64,000 nucleotides of DNA from Shinisaurus crocodilurus. Taxonomy: Eukaryota; Chordata; Lepidosauria; Squamata; Shinisauridae. Position numbers and translations under genes: made by a program. Positions 32,126-42,969 of the stretch are shown here, one piece after another. The stretch spans positions 40,206,339 through 40,270,338 of the forward strand of contig CM037879.1 in the NCBI GenBank assembly GCA_021292165.1. The letters are read 5' to 3'. Below the pieces are notes generated by a model, which ran no database searches, was not told the origin of the DNA, and saw nothing but the letters and a program-made list of their open reading frames with translations. The number at the start of each line of letters is the position of its first letter. Within the stretch, counting starts at the first letter, position 1.

Positions 32126-33627
32126 TCTTTCTCCCTGATTTTAAAGCAGTGCTGTACTGCATATGGGATAAAATCACTTTGAAAGCTTTGGGGTTATGTC
32201 TAGATAAGCCTGAGGCCTTACCAGCTTATTTTAAACATAATTGCATTATTTGAAGATCTTCCTCCTTTTGGATATTTCACTGCTCAGTAATAAGTTCCCT
32301 TGACTCTCATATGATTTGACTCAAGACATATAGCAAGTTACTTTTCATTCTGGGAAGATTGTTCTCTCTTCCAAGATGTCACGTCTGGAATCATTAAAGC
32401 TAAACAATCGCTGTCCCAGTTCCTGTCTTATATTCAAGATGAGTAACCTTGGGTGTTGTGGAGTACCAAGAAGTCTGAGGTAAAATATTATTTAAATGTT
32501 AGATAAAATGTAAAAATAAAATAAAAATATTCCATAATTTCCCTTTTCTTCTACATTACTTTAACTCTTACCAAGGTTGCCAGCTTCAGTTTTTGGGGTT
32601 TTTTTTAAACTGACCATTCAGAAGTCTGACATGGGAGATGTATCAGGTGATGTTTAGCAAGTGATAGTTGTAAAAACAAAAACAAAAAGCGGTCAGTTCA
32701 CTATGGTTCAGTTCTTTGCCACCATGGTAATGTATGCAAACTCTGACTACGTGGGTCACCCTGTTAGTGAGGAAATGATCAGAACAAGTTCCATGATGCT
32801 ATTCATCATTTATTTATTTGCTGTTTACTGTTCATCATCTAGTTGTCATTTATTTATGTTTCAGCCTGGTTTTAATGGATTTTCATATATGCAATGCAAA
32901 GTGATATTGCTGCAATGCATCTGATCTGCACTGGGCTTTTTTAAACCTGATTCCCTGCCAGGTTGAAGCACACCCAGTGTATCCTCTGCACTGTAAAACA
33001 TCTGAGGATTGGCATATGCTTGGTTTTATCACCCTTAAAACTGAACCAGTATACACATGCTTGCCATTATTATTTCTATTTACTAGACCAAAATTACTAG
33101 GGAAAAAACAATGCTTTTCTTTTTATAATTCATTTAGAATTGTAATTCTATAATTCATAATTCCATATCTAGGAATTCAGTATGAGAGGGCTTTGCTGTA
33201 TCTTTCCAGCGATATCTCTAAATGTAAACTCATTTTCTACAACTATTTAATATAATTTCTTTTGTGAGAGATGTTAGCATTACATCCTGGTCCTGTAGAT
33301 AAGATGTTTAGAAACATGCCAGCTTTTCATTTAAGGATATGTTGAAATTACTGAAATAAACCTGCTTCCAGTGGCTGGAGAGGGCTTAAAAGAAGGGGGG
33401 AAATATGTTTCTAAATGTGTATGCTCAGCAAAGGCGATTAGAGTTATCTGTGGCCTCACATTCCAGCACCTGTGACCCCTATCAAGCTCAATCTATTTGT
33501 GTAGCTATTCCTGAGGGACAGATACATGCTGGAATCAATTTGTTCAGCAGTTACGGGCATGGCTCTTAATAACATTTTAGTGTTATGGAAGCAAGAACTG
33601 GAGGAGGATTGCTAATGCTATGCCATG
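32126..33627. other. Unique-looking spacer
   Basis: I see no gene, RNA or repeat across about 1.5 kb. The 87-codon frame at 32661 has no motif. Confidence 0.4.
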
Positions 33628-33635
33628 GTCTAAAG

Positions 33636-35251
33636 CAGTGATGGCGAACCTTTTTGAGCCCAAGTGCCCAAACTGCAACACAAAACCAACTTATTTATTT
33701 CAAAGTGCCAACACTGCAATTAAACCTGAATACCGAGGTTTTAGTTTTAGAAAAACAACTCATACAGTTGTCTGAACTAATTAACATCTTTTGTCTTTAA
33801 AGAAAAGCACAATAACAGAGCTTTCAATACAAACAGTTTTTTGTTGGAAAAAATCAACTCAAAAAATTATTATAGTACTACATTGTACACATAGCCTGAA
33901 GGGAATTTATACAAACTTTTTAAATAATTAGGTACATGTATTTTTGGATAAGGGATTCTCAACTTGTAATATGATTTTATGCCAGACTGAAATTGTATGG
34001 GGCAAGCTTTACCCCAGGTCCTTTCCCTGCTTCTACAGGTGTCGGATTAGTAAAAGTAAAAGTCAACCTGTACTAGGATGAGCAAGATAAACAAGAAAAC
34101 TAAACGTGCTTAACACATTTTAAACACTTTATGTCTTGGACTGCAAACACTGCATTAGGTAAAAGTTTGCATTGGGCATGCTTTTGCACAATTAATGTGG
34201 TTTTTGCTATTGCATGCATGCTGATAATTTGTCAAACCTTGGCTCATACTCCGTTAGTTTGAGAGCAACACATGCAGCACTCAGGTCATAGAATCATAGA
34301 ATCATAGAAAAGTAGAGTTGGAAGGGGCCTACAAGGCCATCGAGTCCAACCCCCTGCTCAATGCAGGAATCCAGGTCAAAGCATCTCTGACAGATGTCTG
34401 TCCAGCCGCACCTTGAATGCCTCCAGACTGGGAGAGCCCACCACCTCCCTAGGTAGTTGATTCCATTGTCTTATTGCTCTGACAGTCAGGAAATTTTTCC
34501 TGATGTTTAGGTGGAATCTAGGTTCCTGTAACTTGAGCCCATTATTCCGTGTCCTGCAAACTGGGATGAACGAGAAGAGATCTTTGCCCTCCTCTGTGTG
34601 ACATCCCTTCAAATACTGGAAGAGTGCGATCATATCTCCCCTCAGTCTCCTCTTCTGAAGGCTAAACATGCCCAGTTCTTTCAGTCTCTCCTCATAGGGC
34701 CTTGTTTCCAGTCCCTTTATCATCCTTGTTGCCCTCCTCTGAACCCTCTCCAGTTTGTCTATGTCCTTGTTAAAGTGAGGTGCCCAGAACTGGACGCAGT
34801 ACTCAAGATGAGGCCTAACCAGTGCCGAGTAAAGGGGAATTATCACTTCCCGCGATTTGGAAGCTATACTTCTATTAATGCAGCCCAAAATTGCATTTGC
34901 CTTCTTTGCAGCCACGTCGCATTGCTGGCTCATATTCAGTTTGTGATCTACCACAATTCCAAGATCCTTCTCACTTGTTAGGGCTTCTCAACTGTTAGGG
35001 CTTTACATCCAAGCCATGCTCTGTGCATCATTCTTCAAAATCTTTTAAATGTGATAACAATGTAGAAAAGAATTCTGTAACAGGAATTCTAGAATAAAAT
35101 CATTCTGTTCCACAGTGAGAAAGAATAAAATCATTAGTGTTTTGCAGAAGGGGATGGTCTTTTCGCGATCTGGTGACCAATGGCTCAAGTGCCCACAGAG
35201 AGGTCCCTGCGTGCCAGCTGTGGCACCCGTGCCATAGGTTCGCCATCACTG
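33636..35251. mobile_element. hAT DNA transposon derivative with perfect 8-bp target duplication
   Basis: Terminal inverted repeats are CAGTGATGGCGAACC at the left and GGTTCGCCATCACTG at the right. The 8 bases GTCTAAAG flank both ends exactly (33628-33635 and 35252-35259), the signature of hAT insertion. Subtracting the nested CR1 leaves about 0.92 kb, with no recognisable transposase frame, so it is non-autonomous or decayed. The subterminal text GAGCCCAAGTGCCCAAACTG and GTGCCAGCTGTGGCACCCGT recalls widely distributed vertebrate hAT families; that resemblance is from memory and not confirmed. Confidence 0.93.
34286..34979 (-). mobile_element. CR1 LINE 3' fragment nested in the hAT element
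   Basis: The copy starts with the reversed tail TCATAGAATCATAGAATCAT and extends 5' to the TSEKDLGIVVD region. Its minus-strand frame (34376-34954) reads [20 protein letters not shown] to LEAFKVRLDRHLSEML without internal stops. It disrupts the hAT element, so it inserted later. It is very similar to the matching part of 1530-3915. Confidence 0.93.
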
Positions 35252-35314
35252 GTCTAAAGCAAGGGTGGACAGAATGTAAAACTGGGATCTGCTAGTAGAT
35301 CTCTGGGTGATTTG

Positions 35315-35577
35315 TTTTATTATTTTTATTTACTTTACTATTATATTTATACCCCACCTTTTTTTCCTCCTGCAAGGAACCCAAGGTGGCTTACATGATC
35401 CTCTTCCTCTCCATTTGATCCTCACAACAACCCTGTGAGGTAGGTTAGGCTGAGAGTCTGTGACTGGCCCAAAGTCACTCAGTGAGTTTCATGGCCAAGC
35501 GGGGACTAGAACCCGGATCTCCCGAGTCCCAGTCCAACACTCTAACCACTACGCCACACTGGCTTATTATTATATTA
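35315..35577 (-). mobile_element. tRNA-derived SINE, antisense, near full length
   Basis: TATATTTATACCCCACCTTT, TTTCCTCCTGCAAGGAACCC, ACAACAACCCTGTGAGGTAG, GAACCCGGATCTCCCGAGTC and CTCTAACCACTACGCCACAC cover tail to head in reverse. The B box and A box are both recognisable. Confidence 0.9.
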
Positions 35578-36299
35578 GATTTATACAATTGTACCCTCTA
35601 CCTACTATAAATCTGTATTTAGCAGCTATGTCTTCTTTTCTTCTTTTCTTTTGTACCCTATCCCTGTGATAGGGCCCCAGATCAGATCAGCCCCCCTGTA
35701 CCTACTCTAGAGTAAAAAATGAAAAAGATTTGGCTTCTAGATAAAGGATTTAAAGAAATGTCTCTTTTGGCCCTTGGAATCCCTGAGCTGTAGTAACTCA
35801 GATGCAGGCTTTTATTTGTGTATGGCTGATGGGGTTTACTAAGTAACTGCTGCCGCTCCCTGAGCCCCCATTGTACGTCTTGCTCCAACTGGTGGTCCTT
35901 GGGATACTAGTAAAAAACAAAGTAGATCCCGCAAGTCTGAAGTCTGCCTTCTCCTGGTGTAAACAGGGCAACTTAAACCATCCCTGGACTAGGCAATGAG
36001 GAAAAGTTGAACTCTCCATGTTAGTTTCCTGTCTCATTTCATGATAATAGCAAGTGATCATGAGTAAACATGCCATCTGCACAGCAAATTCAACATTTAG
36101 AACAGAATTTGGAGACAGAGCTGTCAACCCGGTCAAACCGTCAGTTGGAGAGTCATGAACCTTAATCTAGAAACCTTGTGAAAGAAGGTGAGTGCAGGCT
36201 GATGTATTAGAACAGATCTGTTTGTGCACATATCTACTCATTCCATTGAAATGAAAATAGGTAGCTCATGACTGCAATGTGTTCTATGTAGAGCTGCCC
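35578..36299. other. Spacer, no feature recognised
   Basis: No gene recognised; the minus-strand frames at 35682-36136 carry no known motif. Confidence 0.35.
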
Positions 36300-36862
36300 T
36301 TAATGCTGCTCTGGAATCTGGAGCTACTGCAGAATGCAGCAGCTTGGCCGTTGTTAGGAGCTGCCCTTTTCAGAATGCAACTCCTTTGCTGAGGGAACTG
36401 CACTGGCTGCCTATTCGCTACCAAGCCAGGTTTAAGGTTTTGGTACTAGTGTATAAAGCCCTAAACAACCTGGGACCGATACTTGAGAGAGCGCCTTCTC
36501 CTTTACCAACCTGCCCAGTCACTGAGGTCATCAAATGGCATGCTCCTGGTGGTTCCACATGGACCTATGACCCAATTGGAGTCCACCCAGAGAAGAGCCT
36601 TCAGTGTGGTGACTCCATTTCTCTGGAACTCCCTGCCTCTGGAGGTCAGGCAGGCGCCAACAGCGTATTCTTTCCCGAAAACACCTTTAGTTCAGGAATC
36701 CTTCCTGATTGAACCAGCCACGGTTTTATTGATATTGTTTTATTGATTTTGTTTTTAACACATTGTTTTATTCTTTTATTTGTTTTATCTTTTATTGTGC
36801 ACTGCTCCAAAATCTCCATACTGGAATATGGAGTGGTATATAAATCTTATAAATAAATAAAT
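36300..36862 (+). mobile_element. L2-type LINE 3' fragment
   Basis: The coding remnant reads LRELHWLPIRYQARFKVLVL and VYKALNNLGP in one frame, then MRERLLLYQPAQSLRSSNGM, LLVVP and FSVVTPFLWNSLPLEVRQAP in another. A frameshift thus lies near 36483. The UTR ends GGAATATGGAGTGGTATATA then AATCTTATAAATAAATAAAT. This is the L2 C-terminal domain only. Confidence 0.85.
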
Positions 36863-38705
36863 ATGCAGAAGCACTCCGTATGCACATTGGGACATACATG
36901 GATCTCCCTCACCCATGAGAAATCTCTGGATTATCGAGAAATATAATTGGTTACTATTGCTATACAGGTATTTTTGGGAGAAGCCAGGAGAAATTAAAAA
37001 TAATCATTAAACCTATAGCCCACTTCCACATAAGAGTCCTGTTCCCAGGGGTCTCCCATGCAAGTTTTAGCACTGCTTCAGTATCAGGTGCTCCCAGATC
37101 ATTCGCTGGACCTGAAAGAAAGAGATTTGGGCTGCAATCCTTTACCCACTTACTTGGGAGTAAGCTATGATGGATGCTTTTTGTGATATAAAGATCCCTC
37201 TTTATTATGGTTCTGGCCTAAAGGAGACCCATAGAAAGGAGGCAAGCATTTGTACAGATCTGGAGTGTTGCTAAGCCTAATGGGGAAAGTGGATAAGGAT
37301 GAACTGGTGTAACCTTTGGTACTGAGAAAGAGAGGAGACATGAGGTATGTTGTGAAAGGTGGATGACTGGTGGTAATGAAGTTAAGAATTTAAATTAAAA
37401 ACTAACAAGAGATTCCTGTGTTGAAAGGATTAAGTAATGCACATGGGAAGGAGAAAGCAACAAATAGTCTGGGAGTTAATGGTATTTACAGGGTGTAGGA
37501 AAGAAGATAAATGAAGAAAATTACATTAAGAAATAGTTTAGGAAATGCTTAGTTAAGAAGAAATGCCTAATTAGGAGGGAAATAGTAGAACAATAGGAAG
37601 ATTAGGAAAGCAGCACCTCCTTCCTCCATAAGAGAAGCAAGGGAATCAAAAGTATAAGAAGTGGGGTTTTCAAGTATGGAAACTAAGCTCTCTCTTACAG
37701 CTCATCTTGCTAGCAACATGACACCACAAAGCAGCTATGAAGAAATGTATGGCTTATAGGTTCTGCTTTCTTTTCTCCTTGTTAGAATGGGGCTCTAGTT
37801 TCCTCATGCTCTTGCTCTTCATAGGCTTTCAAGGCACAGGGTCTTTCTTTTCTTTTAGACATAGGAAGTGTGAATGTGAATGGGTTTATGGTTGTTACCT
37901 TGCTATCTGACTGTAACTTGAGCATAAAAGAATTGTGAGTAAGGAATCTGTATCTGTTCTGTCATGTAATAAAAGTATTTTTTTTTTATTTCTAAGTGTG
38001 TCACTGTGTTTAGTATAGGACTAAGTAGTATACCTACACTTGAGGCAATGTATGTCATCTCAAGCAAAAGATCCCAAGCCTCTCAGGGGAATGTGGGGTT
38101 AGCATGCATAATATACAGGGGTGCTAGACTACCCAATTGTAATGAAGCCCCATTGAACTCTATGGGACTTACTTCTGAGTAGTCTTGATTACACTGGTGA
38201 TCAGGTTTCAGAAGGAAGTGTTTAATTCAAAAATATAAAACATCAATCCTTTTAATGCTTCCTCCAAAGTATATTTTTACAATATTCCCTTTATATTAAC
38301 ATTTATTTATTAACATTAATACTGTATTTGCATTACTGTTACATTATCTTCTGATGTTTCATATCTTTTGAATTCATGCTCTGAAATAAGAGCCAAGAAG
38401 ATGATTATAGTTCTTGTAATAGCTATAATTATACTATAATTATTTCTGGTGGACTTGCATGGTATAATACTATTCATTAGTCCTCCAGAATGTGATGCAG
38501 TTGACTTAAAGAAATTAATATAGTCAAACATGATACCAAAGGTTGCTAATTAAGTTAAGATTTCTTAGGGTGGTGCTCCCACGCACTGAACCCCAAGGGA
38601 AAAGGGAAACGATGCTTGCACCTAATAATTATATTGTTTGCAATGGTTTTAAAGAACAGATTGCATCTTTCTTGGCACTTAAAATTAGTAATTGAAAATA
38701 CATGT
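36863..38705. other. Spacer with small repeat traces
   Basis: 37131-37165 (GGCTGCAATCCTTTACCCAC) and 38130-38200 (AAGCCCCATTGAACTCTATG, GGACTTACTTCTGAGTAGTC) are traces of the ATCCTAT fold-back repeat. The rest, including the A/G-rich 37250-37640, shows nothing I can name. Confidence 0.4.
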
Positions 38706-38707
38706 AC

Positions 38708-38786
38708 ACAGACAAAGACTGGGTTCACACAACATGATACACCATGGTGGCTTATAAACCACCATGGCTTATCGTGTTGTGTGAAC
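38708..38786. mobile_element. Small perfect hairpin element (GGTTCACACAACA type)
   Basis: CTGGGTTCACACAACATGAT then ACACCATGGTGG pairs with CCACCATGGCTTATCGTGTT then GTGTGAACATAG around a TTATAA centre. It looks like the minimal form of the hairpin family also at 42025, 53738 and 63364. Confidence 0.7.
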
Positions 38787-38840
38787 ATAGAAAGTTATTA
38801 AATAAAATATTGACTGTACCTAGTAGGGGTGGTTAAAAGA

Positions 38841-38865
38841 ATATATATATATATATATATATATA
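38841..38865 (+). repeat. AT dinucleotide microsatellite
   Basis: A pure AT run. A DNA-element-like sequence follows. Confidence 0.92.
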
Positions 38866-39110
38866 GTCATGCCTTGGATTGAGAGCATAATTCATTCCGG
38901 AAACGTGCTTGTGATCCAAAACACTCTTATATCAAAACGAAATTCCCCCCACAAAAATTTGTACAGAGATTTTTAATTTAAGCCGTACTACAGTACTTGT
39001 ATTGCAAGACGTCGCTTGTATATCAAGTAAAAAAATTTTAAATAAATATTTAAAAATTTACTTGTCTTGCAAAACGCTTGTATATATATATAGTGTGTGT
39101 GTGTGAGAGA
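38866..39110. mobile_element. DNA-transposon-like repeat between AT tracts
   Basis: GTCATGCCTTGGATTGAGAG, ATTCATTCCGGAAACGTGCT and later GCAAGACGTCGCTTGTATAT then CTTGCAAAACGCTTGTATAT repeat the phrase CTTG.AT/TGCAA. Lying between TA-rich tracts, it may be a TA-targeting element, but I see no clean inverted ends. Confidence 0.4.
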
Positions 39111-39704
39111 GTACTAATTGTAAACAGGAGTTGTGTCATTGGCAGGGCCTTCCCTTTAGTTGTGGGTTTGCCTCGATGTACAAAGCAGGGGCTAATTTTA
39201 TGAGCAAAAGGGGGACATGGGTGAGGGATGCTAAATCTTCACATTGTTCACAGCTTTTCCTCCCCACTTTTCCCTCCTCCAAGCTCCGTTACTGGAGATG
39301 CTGACTGAGAAGAAAGGTGCAGGGGAGAGGGGAGGGCAGGTTAGAACAGAGTGTGGAGAAGTAAACCCCGGCAGGGGGGACAGTTAGCCCCCACAACAGT
39401 CACTGTATACCTGATAGGAGAGGCGTGCGTTCAAGAGTTGGGTGACTTGGGTCTGATGCCGTTTAGCTTGGCCTTTGCTAGAAAACGTGTAGACTGCTTC
39501 ACACACTAGGAAGTGCTAGACAGGAGTTGGTAAAGGACAATCTGTAAATCTCCATATTATTAGTGGACATACATAATCATAGATCAGTTTGTATGATGTA
39601 ACTCGCATAAACCAAGATAAATGAGCACATTCAAATCAAATTGCACTGTGTCTAAAATGGCATACATGAATGGTTTCATCATAGTTTCATCATCAGTGGG
39701 AGAC

Positions 39705-39755
39705 TGTGTGGCGTATTGGTTAGTGTGTTAGACTGGGGCTAACACTACAGTTCAA
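39705..39755 (+). mobile_element. tRNA-SINE head fragment
   Basis: CTGTGTGGCGTATTGGTTAG, TGTGTTAGACTGGGGCTAA is the A-box half of the SINE, cut before the B box. Confidence 0.6.
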
Positions 39756-39885
39756 TAACGATAATGATATACATAGCACTTTCGAATTTTCAAACTGTTC
39801 ACATACAAATTATATCAGTAATCCTTACAACAATCCCAAAAGGTAGATCAATATTATTATCTCCATACTGCAGGTGCTTATCACA
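39756..39885 (+). mobile_element. MIR-like ancient SINE core
   Basis: ATACATAGCACTTTCGAATT, AATCCTTACAACAATCCCAA, AAGGTAGATCAATATTATTA and TCTCCATACTGCAGG follow the order of the MIR/CORE-SINE middle part. The match is by memory and diverged. Confidence 0.5.
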
Positions 39886-39897
39886 AAAGGTACAGAG

Positions 39898-40260
39898 CAG
39901 CCTTCCGCAACCTGACAGCCTCCAGATGCTTTGGACTTAGAATCACAGAATCATAGAAAAGTAGAGTTGGAAGGGGCCTACAAGGCCATCGATATTGCTG
40001 CTCAATGCAGGAATCCAGGTCAAAGCATCCCTGACAGATGGCTGTCCAGCTGCACCTTGAACAGCCATCTGTCAGGGATGCTTTGACCTGGATTTGACCT
40101 GCATTGAGCAGGGGGTTGGACTCGATGGCCTTGTAGGCCCCTTCCAACTCTACTTTTCTATGATTCTATGATTCTAAGTCATTCCTGCATGTCCAAGGGT
40201 GAGGAATGCTGGGAGTTGTAGTCCAAAACAGCTGGATGGCACCAGGTTCAGGAAGGCTGC
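39898..40260. mobile_element. Fold-back MITE split by an inverted CR1 pair
   Basis: The left arm GCAGCCTTCCGCAACCTGAC then CCTCCAGATGCTTTGGACTT ends at 39938. The right arm AAGTCATTCCTG (40176) to GGGAGTTGTAGTCCAAAACA and CACCAGGTTCAGGAAGGCTG continues after the insert. Confidence 0.78.
39939..40175. mobile_element. Two CR1 3' ends in inverted, head-to-head arrangement
   Basis: 39939-40045 is the CR1 3' end in reverse: AGAATCACAGAATCATAGAA, GTAGAGTTGGAAGGGGCCTA, and on to CTGACAGATGGCTGT. After 15 bases (40046-40060), 40061-40175 is the same CR1 segment in sense, starting ACAGCCATCTGTCAGGGATG and ending TTCTATGATTCTATGATTCT. The arms would fold into a hairpin of over 100 bp. Each arm has its own small indel (near 39992 on the left, near 40095 on the right). 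Confidence 0.9.
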
Positions 40261-40354
40261 TTTAAGAAATTTTCTAAGGCCACCTCATTAACTCATGGCA
40301 GAGGAGACATTTGAACTGGGGACATCCTGGTTCACAGCACTCAGCCTGACCCTT

Positions 40355-40412
40355 GTTTACTCAGATGTAAGTCCCATGTTATTCAATGGGACTTGCTTTC
40401 AAGGAGGAATAT
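40355..40412. mobile_element. Fold-back repeat (ATCCTAT type), partial
   Basis: TACTCAGATGTAAGTCCCAT and TCAATGGGACTTGCTTTC are the central hairpin part. Confidence 0.5.
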
Positions 40413-40532
40413 TTATTTATATATTTGTGAGTCTTCTTTCAGCCCAAATACAGTCCCCAAGAAGAATTACAATTAAAACATAGAACAAGTTTCAAACCTT
40501 AGAAACAATGTAAAATATCAGATTGCAGCCAT

Positions 40533-40628
40533 GAGTCTTTTGCAATCCTATACATGTCTACTTGGCAGTAAGCCCCTTTTAGTTCAATGGGTCTTACTCC
40601 CAGGTAAGTCTGTATAAGGATTGCAGCT
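40533..40628. mobile_element. Fold-back repeat (ATCCTATACATGTCTACTTGG type)
   Basis: TTTGCAATCCTATACATGTC, GCAGTAAGCCCCTTTTAGTT, CAATGGGTCTTACTCCCAGG and TAAGTCTGTATAAGGATTGC give a complete hairpin with matching ends GCAATCCTATAC and GTATAAGGATTGC. Confidence 0.72.
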
Positions 40629-40704
40629 TCAACCAGCTTTTCCTTTTTTAGAATAACTGTGCAAATGTGACTGTGCATTTGCTGCTTACTTGGTCTAAGG
40701 ATTA

Positions 40705-41155
40705 AGCAGACCAGAGGCGGTGTTAGAGGGTGGCCCACTAGGGCTGGAGCCCCGAATCTTTCATTTGGAGCCCGAATCTCTGGGAGGCCACCTGCCCCAC
40801 CACCCTGCTGGCCATGGGCACTTGCTGAAATAAAGGTGCAGGGGCCCTGAGGATCTCTGTTGTGTCTGATCTCCCTGGACGAGTTGGCTTATTGCCCACA
40901 TGTGCTTCACCTCCTGCTGACCCCCCCTTGACTCTTTCTGCCGGAGGTTTTTTTTTCTGAAATCAAATGCCCTCCTCTCCCCTGCCCATCCATCCCTTCT
41001 TATAAGTAGGGGTGTCCTTAAGAGACAGGGTCCTTTAAAGACACACACAGAGAGACTTTGGAGCATATGTAAATTAGCATATGTGAATTTGTGCATCTCT
41101 TTGTCCTCTGGGCCTCAGCCCCATATCTTTTTGGTACTCAGCACCGCCCCTTAAG
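40705..41155. repeat. Unclassified repeat-like segment with inverted ends
   Basis: Near the start are AGGCGGTGTTAGAGGGTGG and GGGCTGGAGCCCCGAATC; near the end are GGGCCTCAGCCCCATATC and CAGCACCGCCCCTTAAG. GGCGGTG and CACCGCC, GGAGCCC and GGGCCTC suggest decayed inverted ends. No gene. Confidence 0.35.
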
Positions 41156-41537
41156 CAGAGTAGTGATGCATCCTGATATAAAATTGGAGGTGGGGAGGAC
41201 AATTCACAATTATATGTCCCATTTGAGACCAAAAGTACTTTGTCTAAATATATTATGAATCTGACAGCGAAGAGTAATTTTCCTTGCAGCTTCTTTAGTT
41301 CTTACAATGACATAATTATCTTATTAAGAACTAAAAGAATGACATAGTAACATTCTATTTCTACTTGGAATAAGCAGGTATACTGCACTGTGTTTAATGG
41401 AACTGACATAAGAGCCCCAGATTTTAAAAGGGATCATGGTATGAGTAAATTTGCCATATTTCTGATGTTTGAGTCTTCTGCCCTGTTCCTGCAAAGTCCT
41501 AATCCTGAAAACTGTGTACCAGTTGAATATCAACAAT

Positions 41538-41571
41538 CAATTCCAGTTCCAGTTCCAGTTCCAGTTCCAGC
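41538..41571 (+). repeat. TTCCAG hexanucleotide repeat
   Basis: Five tandem TTCCAG units preceded by CAA, giving a Gln-Phe/Pro-Val style reading in one frame with no coding meaning. Confidence 0.9.
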
Positions 41572-41696
41572 AAGCAGAAGCTGACATCTCTGCCAAGGAC
41601 CCCTGGCTCCTGCTCGAGATTAGACCTCTCATGCAAGAGGGAGGAGGAGATCAGCTCTGTGGTGCTGCCCCGAGAATGGAACAGTGGCATGGAGTG

Positions 41697-41761
41697 GATC
41701 AGGCGCACCCACCTCCTGTTCCAGAGGTTTCCTCTGGAGCAGGAGGTGGGGGTGCCTGATC
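41697..41761. repeat. Strong hairpin
   Basis: Left GATCAGGC and CCACCTCCTGTTCCAGAGG pair with right CCTCTGGAGCAGGAGGTGGG and GCCTGATC around a TTT loop, with about three mismatches over 31 bases per arm. Confidence 0.85.
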
Positions 41762-41999
41762 AGCTCCCCCATCCTCCCCATTGAACCCTGTTTTTGCTAC
41801 GGGGACAAAAAATAAATAAAAATAAATTCTTCTTTGTACCCCATAGTGCAAACAGGGCTCATGCCGGGAAGTGCAGCAGGGACTCTCTGACAGCCATGGC
41901 GAGCTGTCAGAGAGGAGACTCATTCCTCCATGCTGTGTCCCCCCCTGGGATACCACCTGGAAGAATGAGGGGGAAGGAGTGGGAGGGAGGGAGCGAAGT

Positions 42000-42105
42000 A
42001 CCCACCATGAGCCCGATCGTCTGTCAGGTTCATCATGGGTACTTCACAAAACAACCAACCCACTGTGGCTTATTGCTAGGGTGGATTGTTGTGTTGTGTG
42101 AACCA
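42000..42105. mobile_element. Hairpin element of the GGTTCACACAACA type, diverged
   Basis: GTCAGGTTCATCATGGGTAC, CCCACTGTGGCTTATTGC and GGATTGTTGTGTTGTGTGAA then CCAGG. The right end is clear; the left is decayed. Confidence 0.45.
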
Positions 42106-42106
42106 G

Positions 42107-42108
<2 letters not shown>

Positions 42109-42173
<65 letters not shown>
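42109..42173 (+). repeat. Compound GT/GA microsatellite
   Basis: 16 GT units (42109-42140) run straight into about 16 GA units (42141-42173), both uninterrupted. Confidence 0.95.
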
Positions 42174-42178
<5 letters not shown>

Positions 42179-42968
42179 GAGAGTCAGACAGACAGACTTA
42201 GCCTTAAGTGAAAAATCTGGGCAGGAACTGCTTCATATTTTGGCATGTTAGACGAGAGTAGACTTCAAAACATTACCTACGGTACAGCAAAATTGCCTGT
42301 CTGCACAGCTCACCCGCCCCCGCTAGTAACTTCTCCCAGAACTTTTCTTGTGATGAAGAGAGCAGTTTGGTTCGTGAGGCACTCAGACAATGGGCAGCAA
42401 ATATTTCAGAGGGAGAAAAGGCTGATATGCTGGAAACACCTAGGCTGGAAGAAGAGTTGAAACAGGCCAGAAGTCATTTGGAAGCAAGCTGAAGGCGCAA
42501 AGGAGGCTGGTGCTACAGAGAGCAAACAGGGCAGCTTTTCTCAGCAACAAGTCCTCCAGGGTAAGGGAAGTCCATAGGCCTGCTAGTCTTTATATTCCCC
42601 AGTACCTTCTGATTGGGCTTCTGATTGGGCTTTTTATCTGGAAAGGCAGCATCACCTGACTTTCCAGATCACAAGGAGGATGGTCTGCAGTGGCTAGAAT
42701 GCCTGCCCTGAGCCGCAAGGGCAAACAGAGCAGAGAGGCAGAGGTGTGCAAGGCCTTTTGTTGCAAAAATGGTTTAACTGAATTGGCCATCTCTACCCAT
42801 TCAGCTGGGCCATAGGTTATCTGGGAATCTCTCTTTTGCTACACTTCTCTTTGTGTCAAAATTATTGAAACTATTTCAGGGGAAGGTCACATTGGTTTTT
42901 TTTTTTTAATGTGCTTAATCGTTTTTAATAATTATTTTAATCTTGTTTTCATATTGTTATGTATTTTA
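42174..42968. other. Spacer, no feature recognised
   Basis: No gene. A T-run lies at 42897-42907. Confidence 0.35.
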
Positions 42969-42969
42969 A

